64,000 bases of DNA from Gracilibacillus salinarum (GTDB lineage Bacteria; Bacillota; Bacilli; Bacillales; Amphibacillaceae): NCBI RefSeq assembly GCF_022919575.1, contig NZ_CP095071.1, positions 4,040,001-4,104,000 on the forward strand, read 5' to 3'. Below, piece after piece: positions 9,397 through 17,884 of this stretch; positions within the stretch are counted from its first letter, which is position 1; every line of letters starts with the position of its first letter. The position numbers and the translations under genes are program-made. The notes beneath the pieces are model-generated. The model saw nothing but the letters and a program-made list of their open reading frames with translations, was not told where the DNA came from and ran no database searches.

Positions 9397-10245
9397 TCAC
9401 TCCGAAATGAGGTAGGTCTTGCCATCGCGCTGTTCAATTTTTCTTTCTTTCATTAGTTTCCCGAGTGCTCGTTTAAACGCTGCTTTACTGATATTGAAGG
9501 TTTCGCGAATCTCTTCAGGATCACTTTTGTCAGAAAACGGCATAACGCCATTGTTCTCCTCTAACAGAGTCAATATCTCGTCCGCATCTTCTCCCATACT
9601 GTGTTGCTTCAACGGTCGTAATGAGACATTTAGTGTACCATCATGCTTAACTTCAATCACACGTCCTTCTACTTGTTCACCTAAACGTGGTTCTCCCTTT
9701 CGCTCGGTGTGATGGATAAATCCGCGATAGCCTTCTTCAGTAATACATACGGCCCCTTCTCTGTCTGTACGATAGATGCGACCACTCACCGTGTCGTTTA
9801 ATAGATCATCTGGTGCTGATTCGAACATTCTCTCAAAAATTCCTTCTGTTGCCGGTAGGGCGAGCAGGCGACCTTTCCGATCTTTCCCTAAAGAAACATA
9901 GAGTTCATCACCGACGATCGGCCATACGTCAATAAATAATGGCAGATCATCTTTCGATACGAGGATTTCTTTGGTTGTGCCAATATTAACAAAAACACCT
10001 AAGTGCGGTAAGACTTCGACCACTTCAGCCCATCCGTACGTATCGATTTGAATCGCTGGCAATTGCGTCGTCGCTACAGTTTGTCCTTTTTTATCCTGAT
10101 AAACAAAAACTTCTACAGACTGCTCTGCTTCCAGTTCTTTATCCGTTTCGTTATGGTGCAGGAGGATGTCTCCTTCTAACACATATCCAGTATCTATTTT
10201 TCGCAGTACCTCCAGTGTCTGGTTTGTACCGATTTGATTCATCAT
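9397..10245 (-). CDS. cvfB: CvfB-type S1 RNA-binding protein
   Basis: The 282-residue protein has the CvfB (YitL) layout: a divergent N-terminal S1-like region (EVFVYQDKKGQ), a second S1 region with GWAEVVEVLPHLGVFVNIG, a third (GEQVEGRVIEVKHDGTLNVSL), and a C-terminal winged helix (FNISKAAFKRALGKLMKERKI). CvfB binds RNA and influences virulence-factor or exoprotein expression in staphylococci; here it is a likely post-transcriptional regulator. The ATG complementary to 10243-10245 follows AAGAAGG by about seven bases. It lies downstream of a structured intergenic region. Confidence 0.85.
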   Translation of the reverse strand: MMNQIGTNQTLEVLRKIDTGYVLEGDILLHHNETDKELEAEQSVEVFVYQDKKGQTVATTQLPAIQIDTYGWAEVVEVLPHLGVFVNIGTTKEILVSKDDLPLFIDVWPIVGDELYVSLGKDRKGRLLALPATEGIFERMFESAPDDLLNDTVSGRIYRTDREGAVCITEEGYRGFIHHTERKGEPRLGEQVEGRVIEVKHDGTLNVSLRPLKQHSMGEDADEILTLLEENNGVMPFSDKSDPEEIRETFNISKAAFKRALGKLMKERKIEQRDGKTYLISE

Positions 10246-10275
10246 ATTAAGACCTTCTTTCTTCAATTATATGTA

Positions 10276-10316
10276 TTGGAAAAGGGGCACTCTTACTATA
10301 AGAGTACCCCTTTGAT
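10276..10316 (-). terminator. hairpin, possible terminator on the minus strand
   Basis: AAGGGGCACTCTTA and TAAGAGTACCCCTT pair over 14 bases with one mismatch. Read on the minus strand the stem ends in CCTTTTCC, so it could end transcripts coming from the aldo/keto reductase operon or from the structured region before cvfB. Confidence 0.55.
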
Positions 10317-10369
10317 TTATAAAGTAACACATAAGATTTATTATTATTTTTATATCCCGATAATCTCGG

Positions 10370-10550
10370 GTGGGAAATTCATTATTCAAATTTCACTTTA
10401 CCGCGGTACATGTTCCACTGGTAATTTTCTAACTTAAGCAACGTAAGCCCTACCTGCTCTTACGTCCTTGCGACCCCGAAGTCGCGCCAGTGTGAATAAG
10501 CATCTTCAAAAACTTTCCGTAGAATGCCAGATTCACTTATTAGTTACTTC
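10370..10550. ncRNA. candidate structured RNA between cvfB and the AKR operon (strand unknown)
   Basis: Several stems nest in 180 bases. An outer CCACTGG (about 10414) pairs with CCAGTG (10487). Inside are ACGTAAG/CTTACGT (10441-10465) with an 11-base loop and GCGAC/GTCGC (10470-10485) with a 6-base loop, giving a three-way-junction shape. A further ATTCAC/GTGAAT pairing lies at 10490-10538. The region is richer in G+C than its surroundings. I could not match it to tmRNA, SRP RNA, RNase P RNA or a known riboswitch by eye. A partial TACCGCGG on the minus strand is not enough for a T-box. Confidence 0.4.
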
Positions 10551-10593
10551 ATATTTGTTAACCTTATTATGATCTCATAAAAGAAAAGGATTG

Positions 10594-11538
10594 TCAATGT
10601 TTTTTTGCGAAACTTCCATTCTCCAACCAAGCCGTTTCCTCTTTCGTTAATAAAATGCTCGATCCTTCCAAGCAAGAGAGAAGCTCATGTTCGTTCTGGG
10701 CGCCGATCAATGCACAGGTGGGAAAAGACTGATTCAGTACATACGCTAAGGCAATCTGGATCGCTGTCACACTTTTCTGCTCTGCTAATTGTTCGGCTCG
10801 TTTCAACCGGTCCCAATTTGCGTCACTATAGAACACACGTACAAGGTCTTGATTACTTCGATCTTCTGGTGTAAATCGTCCAGTGAAAAATCCTCTTGCC
10901 TGAGAAGACCATGATAACAGTGGTAATTGTGTCTGTTCATGCCAGTGTAGGTCCTCACTGTCACTGGAGACACATCCCTTCCAGAAAGGTTCGTTTGCCT
11001 TGGCTAAACTGAGGTTCGGACTGTTGAATGAAAATCCTGTTAAGCCATTAGCGTCGGCATACTCATTGGCGGCCTGAATCCGTTCGGTTGTCCAGTTGGA
11101 TCCGCCGATTGCTTTAATGCGACCTGCTTTGATTTGCTCGTTTAACGCATCGATGATCTCGCTAACGGGAACTTCAGGATCATCCCGGTGCAGAGCATAC
11201 AAATCAATATAATCCGTGCCAAGTCGTTCTAAACTTTCAAAAAGGTCCTGACGGATGGCGTCGGCATTGACGCGTGGTCCGTTTTGATCGTGATGGGCAC
11301 CTTTTGTTAAAATAACGATATCGTCGCGATTATTGCGCTCTTTTAACCACATCCCAATTGCGACTTCACTCTCGCCGCCACAATAAATGTGTGCCGTGTC
11401 GATCGTATTCCCGCCAATCGCAACATACCGGTCCAGTACCTGACATACTTTTTCATACACATTCGGTTTAAAATAATCAGAGCCTTGAATCAACGTTGTG
11501 ACAGGCTTATCAAGCCCTTTTATTTGAATCGTTTTCAT
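10594..11538 (-). CDS. aldo/keto reductase
   Basis: The 314-residue TIM-barrel oxidoreductase shows the family tetrad in order: Asp and Tyr in NTIDTAHIY (near residue 48-53), Lys in ILTKGAH, and His in YALHRDDPEVP. The NADP-binding end has IALAYVLNQ and the CALIGA block. It probably reduces a sugar or aldehyde. It is the second gene of an operon with the Gfo/Idh/MocA protein, 15 bases downstream, with AAGGAGG before its ATG. The operon is divergent from an AraC regulator, suggesting inducible use of a polyol or sugar derivative. Confidence 0.88.
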   Translation of the reverse strand: MKTIQIKGLDKPVTTLIQGSDYFKPNVYEKVCQVLDRYVAIGGNTIDTAHIYCGGESEVAIGMWLKERNNRDDIVILTKGAHHDQNGPRVNADAIRQDLFESLERLGTDYIDLYALHRDDPEVPVSEIIDALNEQIKAGRIKAIGGSNWTTERIQAANEYADANGLTGFSFNSPNLSLAKANEPFWKGCVSSDSEDLHWHEQTQLPLLSWSSQARGFFTGRFTPEDRSNQDLVRVFYSDANWDRLKRAEQLAEQKSVTAIQIALAYVLNQSFPTCALIGAQNEHELLSCLEGSSILLTKEETAWLENGSFAKKH

Positions 11539-11553
11539 TTTTAAGCGACCTCC

Positions 11554-12546
11554 TTAGATTTCAACACGTCTTCTTTCCTCCGCAGAAGTAAGGCAAGCGT
11601 CGAGTACTTTCATGTTTAACACCGCATCATCAGCTGGATATGGTAATGCCTCACCGCTTTGAATGCTTTTTCCAATCACATCAGCCTGAAGGGCATACTG
11701 ATTGACGTGTGGAACTTCGATCTCCTTTGTTCCCTTATTGGTGTGCAGGTAAAAATGATCCTGCTCATTTTGATTGGCAACAAAAGCGGATGGCAGTTCG
11801 ATTCGGCCTTCTGTCCCGATAATCTCCAACCGGTTACGAGAGGCAGCCCACATGCCACAATCAAAGCTTAGAGCAATCCCGTTATCAAATTCTAAAATCC
11901 CCGCAGCCATCATATCGACGTGATCATGCTCTTCTGAAAAGAATGCATGGACTGTTGCGGCTTGTGGCTCTGCTTTCATAATCATTCTCGCAGCACTAAT
12001 CGGATAAACACCGACATCATATAAAGAACCACCACCCCAATCCTTTCGATAGCGGACGTTTTCCTTTGCAGCAGCGTTATTGAAGGTGAATGCACCGTGT
12101 ATACCGCGGATTTCTCCGATCTCACCGGATTGAATGATTTCCTCGATCATTTGATATCGTGGATGATACCGGTACATAAAGGCTTCTGCCAAAACGACTC
12201 CTGCTTTTCGGCTGGCTGTTTCCATCTCCTCTGCTTCCTTAGCGTCTAAAGCAATTGGCTTTTCACATAATACATGCTTACCAGCTTCCATTGCTTTGAT
12301 CGCCCATTCTTTATGCAGGTGGTTAGGTAATGGAATGTAAACGGCATCAATTTTGCTATCTTGTATTAATGCTTCATAGCTTCCATAGGCAACCGGAATT
12401 TCTAACTCTTTAGCGGCTTCTGTTGCATGGTCCAGATTACGGCTGGCGATGGCATAGACTTCACCTGTTTTGGATTGTTTGATGCCAGGAATAACGGCTT
12501 TTTTTGCGATATTTGCTGTGCTGATAACTCCCCATTTAATCGTCAT
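11554..12546 (-). CDS. Gfo/Idh/MocA family oxidoreductase
   Basis: The 330-residue protein begins with the Rossmann stretch WGVISTANIAKKAVIPGI. It carries the family marker EKPIALDAKEAEEM, whose Lys is the catalytic/cofactor-contact residue, and DWGGGSLYDVGVYPI in the C-terminal domain. Members oxidise or reduce sugars and inositols with NAD(P). AGGAGG lies nine bases before the ATG. It is the first gene of the operon read away from the AraC-type regulator; a TATAAT box occurs on the minus strand at 12576-12581. The specific sugar is not evident. Confidence 0.88.
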   Translation of the reverse strand: MTIKWGVISTANIAKKAVIPGIKQSKTGEVYAIASRNLDHATEAAKELEIPVAYGSYEALIQDSKIDAVYIPLPNHLHKEWAIKAMEAGKHVLCEKPIALDAKEAEEMETASRKAGVVLAEAFMYRYHPRYQMIEEIIQSGEIGEIRGIHGAFTFNNAAAKENVRYRKDWGGGSLYDVGVYPISAARMIMKAEPQAATVHAFFSEEHDHVDMMAAGILEFDNGIALSFDCGMWAASRNRLEIIGTEGRIELPSAFVANQNEQDHFYLHTNKGTKEIEVPHVNQYALQADVIGKSIQSGEALPYPADDAVLNMKVLDACLTSAEERRRVEI

Positions 12547-12659
12547 GTTTGTACCTCCTGTATAACTTTGTTGTTATTATAAGCGATTGTGATTAAAATG
12601 AAAATAGAAGCTTTTTGCAATAAGATAACACAATATTGTCCTGAGAAAGAGGGGGAGCG

Positions 12660-13493
12660 ATGAATCGTCAAGTGCTATTACCAACGTTAAAAAAACATGC
12701 CTATATGATCCTTCCGGAATCAGTCGGTGCTTATCAGATGGCTGCAGATCATCAGGTCTATCGTGAGGCGGGTTCGTTAGATAATTTTAGTATTCATATT
12801 GTTCTTGCTGGTACTGGTTTTGTAGAAATGGATGGTAAGCAATTTACGCTGCAAAAAGGGGATGCCTTTCTTTATTTCCCGCAGCAGGAACAGACTTATT
12901 TTAGCAGTTCGGTTGATCCGTGGAGCGTCAGATGGGTTCATTTTTACGGAAGTACGTTAACTAACTTTTTGTCAGAGATTGGCTTTGGTCGTTTTACCTT
13001 GTGGCGATTACCAGATTTGATAAGGCTGGTGAAGGAGCATGAGTTATTGTTGCAGGAAGCAGAGGAGAACAGCTTTTTGCAATTATCACAATTATCCACT
13101 CTTACGTATTCCTTCTTGTCCTGTTTTACTAACCAAGCCGTTCCAAGGGAATCAAAATCAAATCAGGAAATTGATTTGCGGATCCAATCCCTTTTGCCGA
13201 AAATGCAGGAGAAGGCACCCGAACCATTCGACTTGGAATATTGGGCAGCCGAAACAGGAGTAAGTACGTATTATTTTTGCAGATTGTTCAAACGTGTCAC
13301 CAAAATGACGCCGATGACCTTTGTCACCTTATGTCGTTTACAATGGAGTAAACAATTACTGCTGGAAGAAAAAAATCTCACCGTCAAAGAAATCGCCGAA
13401 CGCTCCGGTTATCCCAACCCGAGCTATTTTAATAAGCTATTTCTGGAGAATGAAGGAATCACCCCAACGAAGTATCGGCAAATGTATGTGTGA
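12660..13493 (+). CDS. AraC family transcriptional regulator
   Basis: The 277-residue protein combines an N-terminal cupin-like sensing domain (residues about 20-100, with GTGFVEMDGKQFTLQKGDAF) and a C-terminal AraC DNA-binding domain of two helix-turn-helix motifs (AAETGVSTYYFCRLFKRVTK; ERSGYPNPSYFNKLFLENEG). GGGGGAG precedes the ATG. It is divergent from the Gfo/Idh/MocA-AKR operon over 113 bases, so it most likely activates those genes when a sugar-type effector is bound. This is inferred from position and family. Confidence 0.87.
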   Translation: MNRQVLLPTLKKHAYMILPESVGAYQMAADHQVYREAGSLDNFSIHIVLAGTGFVEMDGKQFTLQKGDAFLYFPQQEQTYFSSSVDPWSVRWVHFYGSTLTNFLSEIGFGRFTLWRLPDLIRLVKEHELLLQEAEENSFLQLSQLSTLTYSFLSCFTNQAVPRESKSNQEIDLRIQSLLPKMQEKAPEPFDLEYWAAETGVSTYYFCRLFKRVTKMTPMTFVTLCRLQWSKQLLLEEKNLTVKEIAERSGYPNPSYFNKLFLENEGITPTKYRQMYV

Positions 13494-13504
13494 GAGCAAA
13501 CTGT

Positions 13505-13542
13505 AAGAGAGCATTTTTATTTGAGAATGCTCTTTTTTTATG
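13505..13542 (+). terminator. terminator after AraC-type regulator
   Basis: AGAGCATTtt and gaATGCTCT form a stem followed by seven Ts. Confidence 0.8.
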
Positions 13543-13636
13543 CCACAGAAAAGCTCCTATGAATCGCTTCACTGCAGTCCTGCGTATGAGCTAAAAGTAA
13601 TATTGGTAAGCATTAGCTAAGAAAAACAATTCATGG

Positions 13637-14164
13637 AGATTTGTATCGTTTAAGCTGAAAGGAACCAAAAGTTGGGAGCAACACATCAAGATTTGTATCT
13701 CGTTTAAGCGGAAAGGAACTAAAAGCAGGGAGCTGCACATCGAGATTTGTATCGTTTAAGCGGAAAGGAGCCAAAAGTAGGGAGCAACACATCAAGATTT
13801 GTATCGTTTAAGCGGAAAGGAGCCAAAAGCAGGGGGCAACACATCAAGATTTGTATCGTTTAAGCGGAAAGGAACCAAAAGTAAGGAGCAGCACATCAAG
13901 ATTTGTATCGTTTAAGCGGAAAGGAACCAAAAGTAGGGAGCAACACATCAAGATTTGTATCGTTTAAGCTGAAAGGAGCCAAAAGCAGGGGGCAATACAT
14001 CAAGATTTGTATCGTTTAAGCGGAAAGGAACCAAAAGTAAGGAGCAGCACATCGAGATTTGTATCGTTTAAGCGGAAAGGAGCCAAAAGTAGGGAGCAGC
14101 ACATCAAGATTTGTATCGTTTAAGCAGAAAGGAGCCAAAAGCAGGGAGCAACACATCGAGATTT
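13637..14164. repeat. 52-bp tandem array, about 10 units (family R1, large array)
   Basis: AGATTTGTATCGTTTAAGC starts at 13637, 13689, 13743, 13795, 13847, 13899, 13951, 14003, 14055 and 14107. The period is 52 throughout except one 54 caused by a two-base insertion. Each unit contains GGAAAGGAnCCAAAAG and ends in ACACATCnAG. Units differ at a few positions (AGCGG/AGCTG, GAGCC/GAACC, AGTAGGG/AGCAGGG/AGTAAGG). There are no unique spacers and no encoded protein. The array ends at 14164 where the sequence changes to ATTTCATTGGG. Confidence 0.92.
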
Positions 14165-14330
14165 CATTGGGCACTACAGGAATCGTAATTCTAGCATGCG
14201 CGCGCTTTGTTTTGTAGCCGACTGGAACACTAACCTAGCACATTAAATAATTATCATTTCCCCTTGTGTAAAACCACTTTTCTAAGCTGTCTATTATCAC
14301 TCTACTCCCAAGATCAACCACTCTCCAAAC

Positions 14331-14384
14331 TTAATAGAACATTTTCAATAGATTAACACTTACTTAACAATTCGCCTGTATATT
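14331..14384 (+). promoter_or_regulatory. PhoP box array with downstream -10
   Basis: Four hexamers stand at an exact 11-bp period: TTAATA (14331), TTTTCA (14342), TTAACA (14353) and TTAACA (14364). This is the Bacillus PhoP tandem-box arrangement (TT[ATC]A[CT]A with about 5-bp gaps). A TATATT at 14379-14384 is placed as a -10 box, as in PhoP-activated promoters that lack a -35 element. It lies about 100 bases before phnD. Confidence 0.75.
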
Positions 14385-14479
14385 TATCAGTGTAAGGAAA
14401 TTGTATTTGAGTTGTATACAAGTTACGTACAATATGACAAATCTGAACGAACAACAATTAATCTAAGGGGATGAAGGTT

Positions 14480-15418
14480 ATGAAAAGTTTGTTAGGAAGA
14501 ATGGTTTTACCGCTTTTATTCGTATTTATTTTAGCAGCATGCAATAACGCAGAAGGTGCCACAACAGCAGAAGCGGAGTCTGGAAATGGTGAATGGCCAG
14601 AGTCGATTACATTGGTACAGATGCCGGACGAAAATAATCCGACAGAAGCTGCGACTATGCATACTTCTTTAAAAGAACATATTTCTGAAGAACTTGGTAT
14701 CGAAGTACAGGAATTTGATGGTGGAAGCTATGCAGTTGGAATTGAAGCAATGGCTGCGGGGAATCTTGATGTTATGCTGGCAAGCCCGATGAGCTACTAT
14801 CAGGCAAAACAAAAGGCAGGCGCGGAATTATTAGTTACACCTGTCGTGCCAGGAGGAACCGAGTATTACACTGATTTTGTTACACAAGCAGACAATGAGG
14901 ACATTAATAGTTTAGAAGATTTAAAAGGAACTAACTTTGCTTTTGTTAATGCCGCTTCTTCTTCTGGTTACCTTTATCCAAAGGCTACGCTGGTACAGGA
15001 ATTGGATTTAGATCCGGACAAAATTGAACAATCTGGTTATTTCTTTGAAAATGTCGTGTTTTCTGAAGGACACCCAAATAGCTTGATGGGTGTAGCGATG
15101 GGAGATTACGAGGCAGCAGCTGTCGCTCACCAGGTGATGGAAATGATGGGGGAATCAGATAGTTTTAATCCAGATGATATCAAAGTGATTGGCCGTACAT
15201 CTAACATTCCGGATGCATCTTATATTGTTCGAGGTGACTTACCGGAAGATTTCAAAAAAGCATTAAAGGATGCCTTCGTATCATTTGAAAATGAAGAATA
15301 CTTTGAGGCACTTCATGGTGATGCGGGCACTCGATTCGAAGCAACCGAAGCGGATTATTATGATCCGGCAATCGAAATGTTAGATACCATTAATGCGTTA
15401 GAGGATGTGCAGGAATAA
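14480..15418 (+). CDS. phnD: phosphonate/phosphite/phosphate-ester ABC transporter substrate-binding lipoprotein
   Basis: The 312-residue protein has a lipoprotein signal peptide (LPLLFVFILAAC, lipobox LAAC) and a PhnD-type periplasmic-binding fold with LASPMSYYQAKQKAGAELL and AASSSGYLYPKATL, which contact the oxyanion in relatives. AAGGGG nine bases before the ATG at 14480 selects it over the ATG at 14471. It is the first gene of phnDCEE plus a phosphatase and lies behind PhoP boxes. Phosphonate, phosphite or a small phosphate ester could be the ligand. No C-P lyase or phosphite dehydrogenase gene is nearby. Confidence 0.87.
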   Translation: MKSLLGRMVLPLLFVFILAACNNAEGATTAEAESGNGEWPESITLVQMPDENNPTEAATMHTSLKEHISEELGIEVQEFDGGSYAVGIEAMAAGNLDVMLASPMSYYQAKQKAGAELLVTPVVPGGTEYYTDFVTQADNEDINSLEDLKGTNFAFVNAASSSGYLYPKATLVQELDLDPDKIEQSGYFFENVVFSEGHPNSLMGVAMGDYEAAAVAHQVMEMMGESDSFNPDDIKVIGRTSNIPDASYIVRGDLPEDFKKALKDAFVSFENEEYFEALHGDAGTRFEATEADYYDPAIEMLDTINALEDVQE

Positions 15419-16248
15419 TGGAAGCAGTATTATCAATACGAGATTTAGTCAAAGTATATGGAAAAGAAACGCGTGCGCTCAATGGCATTTCTCTAGATTT
15501 TTATCCTGGTGAGTTTATCGTTGTGATTGGCCCATCAGGAGCGGGGAAATCTACTTTTATCCGTTGCATCAACCGTCTGGTCGATCCAACGGAAGGTGAT
15601 ATTGTATTTGATAATCAGCATATGGAAAAATTTAGCGGGCGAAAATTGCGTGATCAACGTTCTAAAATCGGTATGATTTTTCAGCATTATAATCTAGTGA
15701 GCCGTACCAATGTGATTAAAAATGTGTTGCATGGCCAATTAAGCAATACTCCTTTATACAAGAGTTTACTAGGTTTGTACAGCCAGCAGGATAAACAAGA
15801 AGCAGTAGAGTTACTGAAAAAAGTCGGACTCGAAGACCAGATGTATAAACGCGCGGATGCCTTATCCGGTGGTCAGATGCAACGAGTTGGTATTTGCAGA
15901 GCGCTGCTCCAACGACCGAAAATTTTACTGGCGGATGAACCGATTGCTTCACTTGATCCGGTGTCTGCCAATATTGTCATGCAACAATTACACAGTATTT
16001 CGATTGAAAAGCAATTAACGTGTGTAGTCAATCTCCACCAGGTGGATTATGCCAAGCGATACGCGTCTCGAATTATCGGAATTAAAAAAGGGGAAGTGGT
16101 GTTTGATGGCTCACCGGCCCAGTTAACAGATTCGATGGTACGAGATATCTATGAAGGAAAAGAATCGCAAATGACATTGCAAAATAAAGGTGGAGCAGCT
16201 CAGGCGGTTGCGAATGAAGACGGAAAAGTGAGTGGAGCGGAACAATGA
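15418..16248 (+). CDS. phnC: phosphonate-type ABC transporter ATP-binding protein
   Basis: The 276-residue ATPase has Walker A GPSGAGKST, the signature LSGGQMQRV and Walker B ILLADEPIASLD, with the PhnC-typical IGMIFQHYNLVSRTNV segment. It energises import through the two PhnE-like permeases that follow. Its ATG overlaps the TAA of phnD (TAATG). An extra C-terminal tail of about 25 polar residues (SQMTLQNKGGAAQAVANEDG) extends past the usual PhnC end and has no recognised domain. Confidence 0.9.
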   Translation: MEAVLSIRDLVKVYGKETRALNGISLDFYPGEFIVVIGPSGAGKSTFIRCINRLVDPTEGDIVFDNQHMEKFSGRKLRDQRSKIGMIFQHYNLVSRTNVIKNVLHGQLSNTPLYKSLLGLYSQQDKQEAVELLKKVGLEDQMYKRADALSGGQMQRVGICRALLQRPKILLADEPIASLDPVSANIVMQQLHSISIEKQLTCVVNLHQVDYAKRYASRIIGIKKGEVVFDGSPAQLTDSMVRDIYEGKESQMTLQNKGGAAQAVANEDGKVSGAEQ

Positions 16249-17042
16249 AAATGCGATCAACTAATCAAATTCCGATTAAACAAGGCGGATCCAGTAAAGC
16301 CATCATAACGGTATCGGCCTTGTTGGCAGCCAGCATTTTTAGTATCTATTATTTAAAATTAAGTTTTATCGACATGGTAATGGGATTGCCAAATTTCATC
16401 ATGTTTTTCTTTCAGAAATTCTTCCCAGCGAATTTGGAGAATATCAAAGAATATATTCCTTTAGTAATTGACACGTTGGGATATGCCGTGATTGCTACTT
16501 ATATTTCATCTATCGTTGCCTTTATTTTAGGTATCTTAATCTCGGAACATACGAATAAATTCAAACCACTACGCGTATTTGTCCGAGGTTTTATTTCAAT
16601 CTTAAGAAATATTCCATTCATCATCTGGGGGGCATTATTGGTTTATATTTTCGGCATTGGTGGCATTGTCGGTGTCATCGCCTTAATTCTCGTAACAGTC
16701 GGTTTTCTTGGCAAAAGTTATGCAGAATCTATTGATGAAATTTCCGGTGATAAGCTGGAGGCATTGCAGGCGAATGGTGCGTCGTATTTTCAAATTTTAT
16801 TTCATGGTGTCATCCCGCAATTTGTACCTGCCTGGATTAATTGGACATTATTTTCATTTGAGATAAACGTTCGTGCATCGACTGTTATCGGTTTAGTAGG
16901 TGCCGGCGGGATTGGTGTCTTAATTGATACCAATATTAATTTATTTAATTATGGTGAGGCGTTGACGATCATCACGGTCATTGTTTGTATTATTTTAGTA
17001 ACAGAATACGTCACAAATTCGATTCGCAGTCGAATTGCATAA
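16245..17042 (+). CDS. phnE: phosphonate-type ABC transporter permease 1
   Basis: The 265-residue protein has about six membrane helices. The EAA-loop region, YAESIDEISGDKLEALQANGAS, followed by FHGVIPQFVPAWINW, is the PhnE signature that docks to PhnC. Its ATG overlaps the phnC stop codon. The GLVGAGGIGVLID block is typical for the family. A second permease of the same family follows, so the channel is probably a heterodimer. Confidence 0.9.
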   Translation: MKMRSTNQIPIKQGGSSKAIITVSALLAASIFSIYYLKLSFIDMVMGLPNFIMFFFQKFFPANLENIKEYIPLVIDTLGYAVIATYISSIVAFILGILISEHTNKFKPLRVFVRGFISILRNIPFIIWGALLVYIFGIGGIVGVIALILVTVGFLGKSYAESIDEISGDKLEALQANGASYFQILFHGVIPQFVPAWINWTLFSFEINVRASTVIGLVGAGGIGVLIDTNINLFNYGEALTIITVIVCIILVTEYVTNSIRSRIA

Positions 17043-17068
17043 CTCAATAGTAAGGGATGGAAAAAATA

Positions 17069-17866
17069 ATGGAGCGTATACGAGTAACTTCAAAAGGGAG
17101 TGCCGTCAAATCAATATTAACTGCTTTTATCCTGGTCACCGTGTTTATTGGCTCGATTAAGCTCGTTAACCTAGATGTTCAGAAATTCTTTGAAAGATTG
17201 GAAAATGTGCCAGCTGTGATCGGGAGAATGATGGTGATCGATTTAAGTGTTATCCCAAATGCTTTACTAGCTTGTTTGACCAGTTTATCACTTGCTTTTC
17301 TGACATTAGTGGTATCGGTTATCATTGCCATGCTGTTGAGCTTTTTGGCAGCAAGAAACATTACGCCAAGCAACTATCTGGCCAATTTTATTAAAGCTTT
17401 TTTTGCGGTAATCCGTTCGGTGCCCGGTCTTGTCTGGGGATTAATGGTCATCGCCAGTCTCGGATTTGGCTATACATCAGGTTTCATCGCCATGTTGTTA
17501 TCTTCGATCGGTTATCTGATTAAATTGTTTACCGGAAGTATTGAAGAAGTCGGTACCGATATTGTTGAAGCGATGCGGTCAACAGGGGCGTCTTGGTTCA
17601 ATATTGTTTTTCACGGTTTAATTCCACTTTGTATTACTTCTTTCTTCGGTTGGATTACTGTCCGCTTTGAAGGGGACGTAGCGGAGTCGATCGGTTTAGG
17701 TATTATCGGTGTCGGTGGTATTGGGCTGCTTTTGACAAAAGCGATTGGTGCTTATGATTATGCCCAAACGACGACGATTCTGATTGTTATCTGTCTACTG
17801 ATGTTAGTGCTGGAATTCTCGATGACAAAGCTGAAGACCATGGTGAAGTATGGGGAAAGCAGATAA
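17069..17866 (+). CDS. phnE: phosphonate-type ABC transporter permease 2
   Basis: This second PhnE-family permease of about 265 residues has the docking region GSIEEVGTDIVEAMRSTGAS and FHGLIPLCITSFFGW, then GLGIIGVGGIGLLL. It pairs with the preceding permease. AAGGGATGG at 17052-17060 favours the ATG at 17069; an in-frame ATG at 17057 lies within that site and is unlikely. It ends 18 bases before the phosphatase gene. Confidence 0.88.
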   Translation: MERIRVTSKGSAVKSILTAFILVTVFIGSIKLVNLDVQKFFERLENVPAVIGRMMVIDLSVIPNALLACLTSLSLAFLTLVVSVIIAMLLSFLAARNITPSNYLANFIKAFFAVIRSVPGLVWGLMVIASLGFGYTSGFIAMLLSSIGYLIKLFTGSIEEVGTDIVEAMRSTGASWFNIVFHGLIPLCITSFFGWITVRFEGDVAESIGLGIIGVGGIGLLLTKAIGAYDYAQTTTILIVICLLMLVLEFSMTKLKTMVKYGESR

Positions 17867-17884
17867 ACAGGAGGAAAAGAAGAT

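Noticed and set aside
10395..10420. T-box leader on the minus strand (TACCGCGG)
   Set aside because: Only part of the T-box consensus is present, without the GGTGG before it or a recognisable specifier stem and terminator.
13637..14164. Possible CRISPR array
   Set aside because: Units are contiguous 52-bp copies with no unique spacers and no cas genes in the window; it is a tandem repeat.
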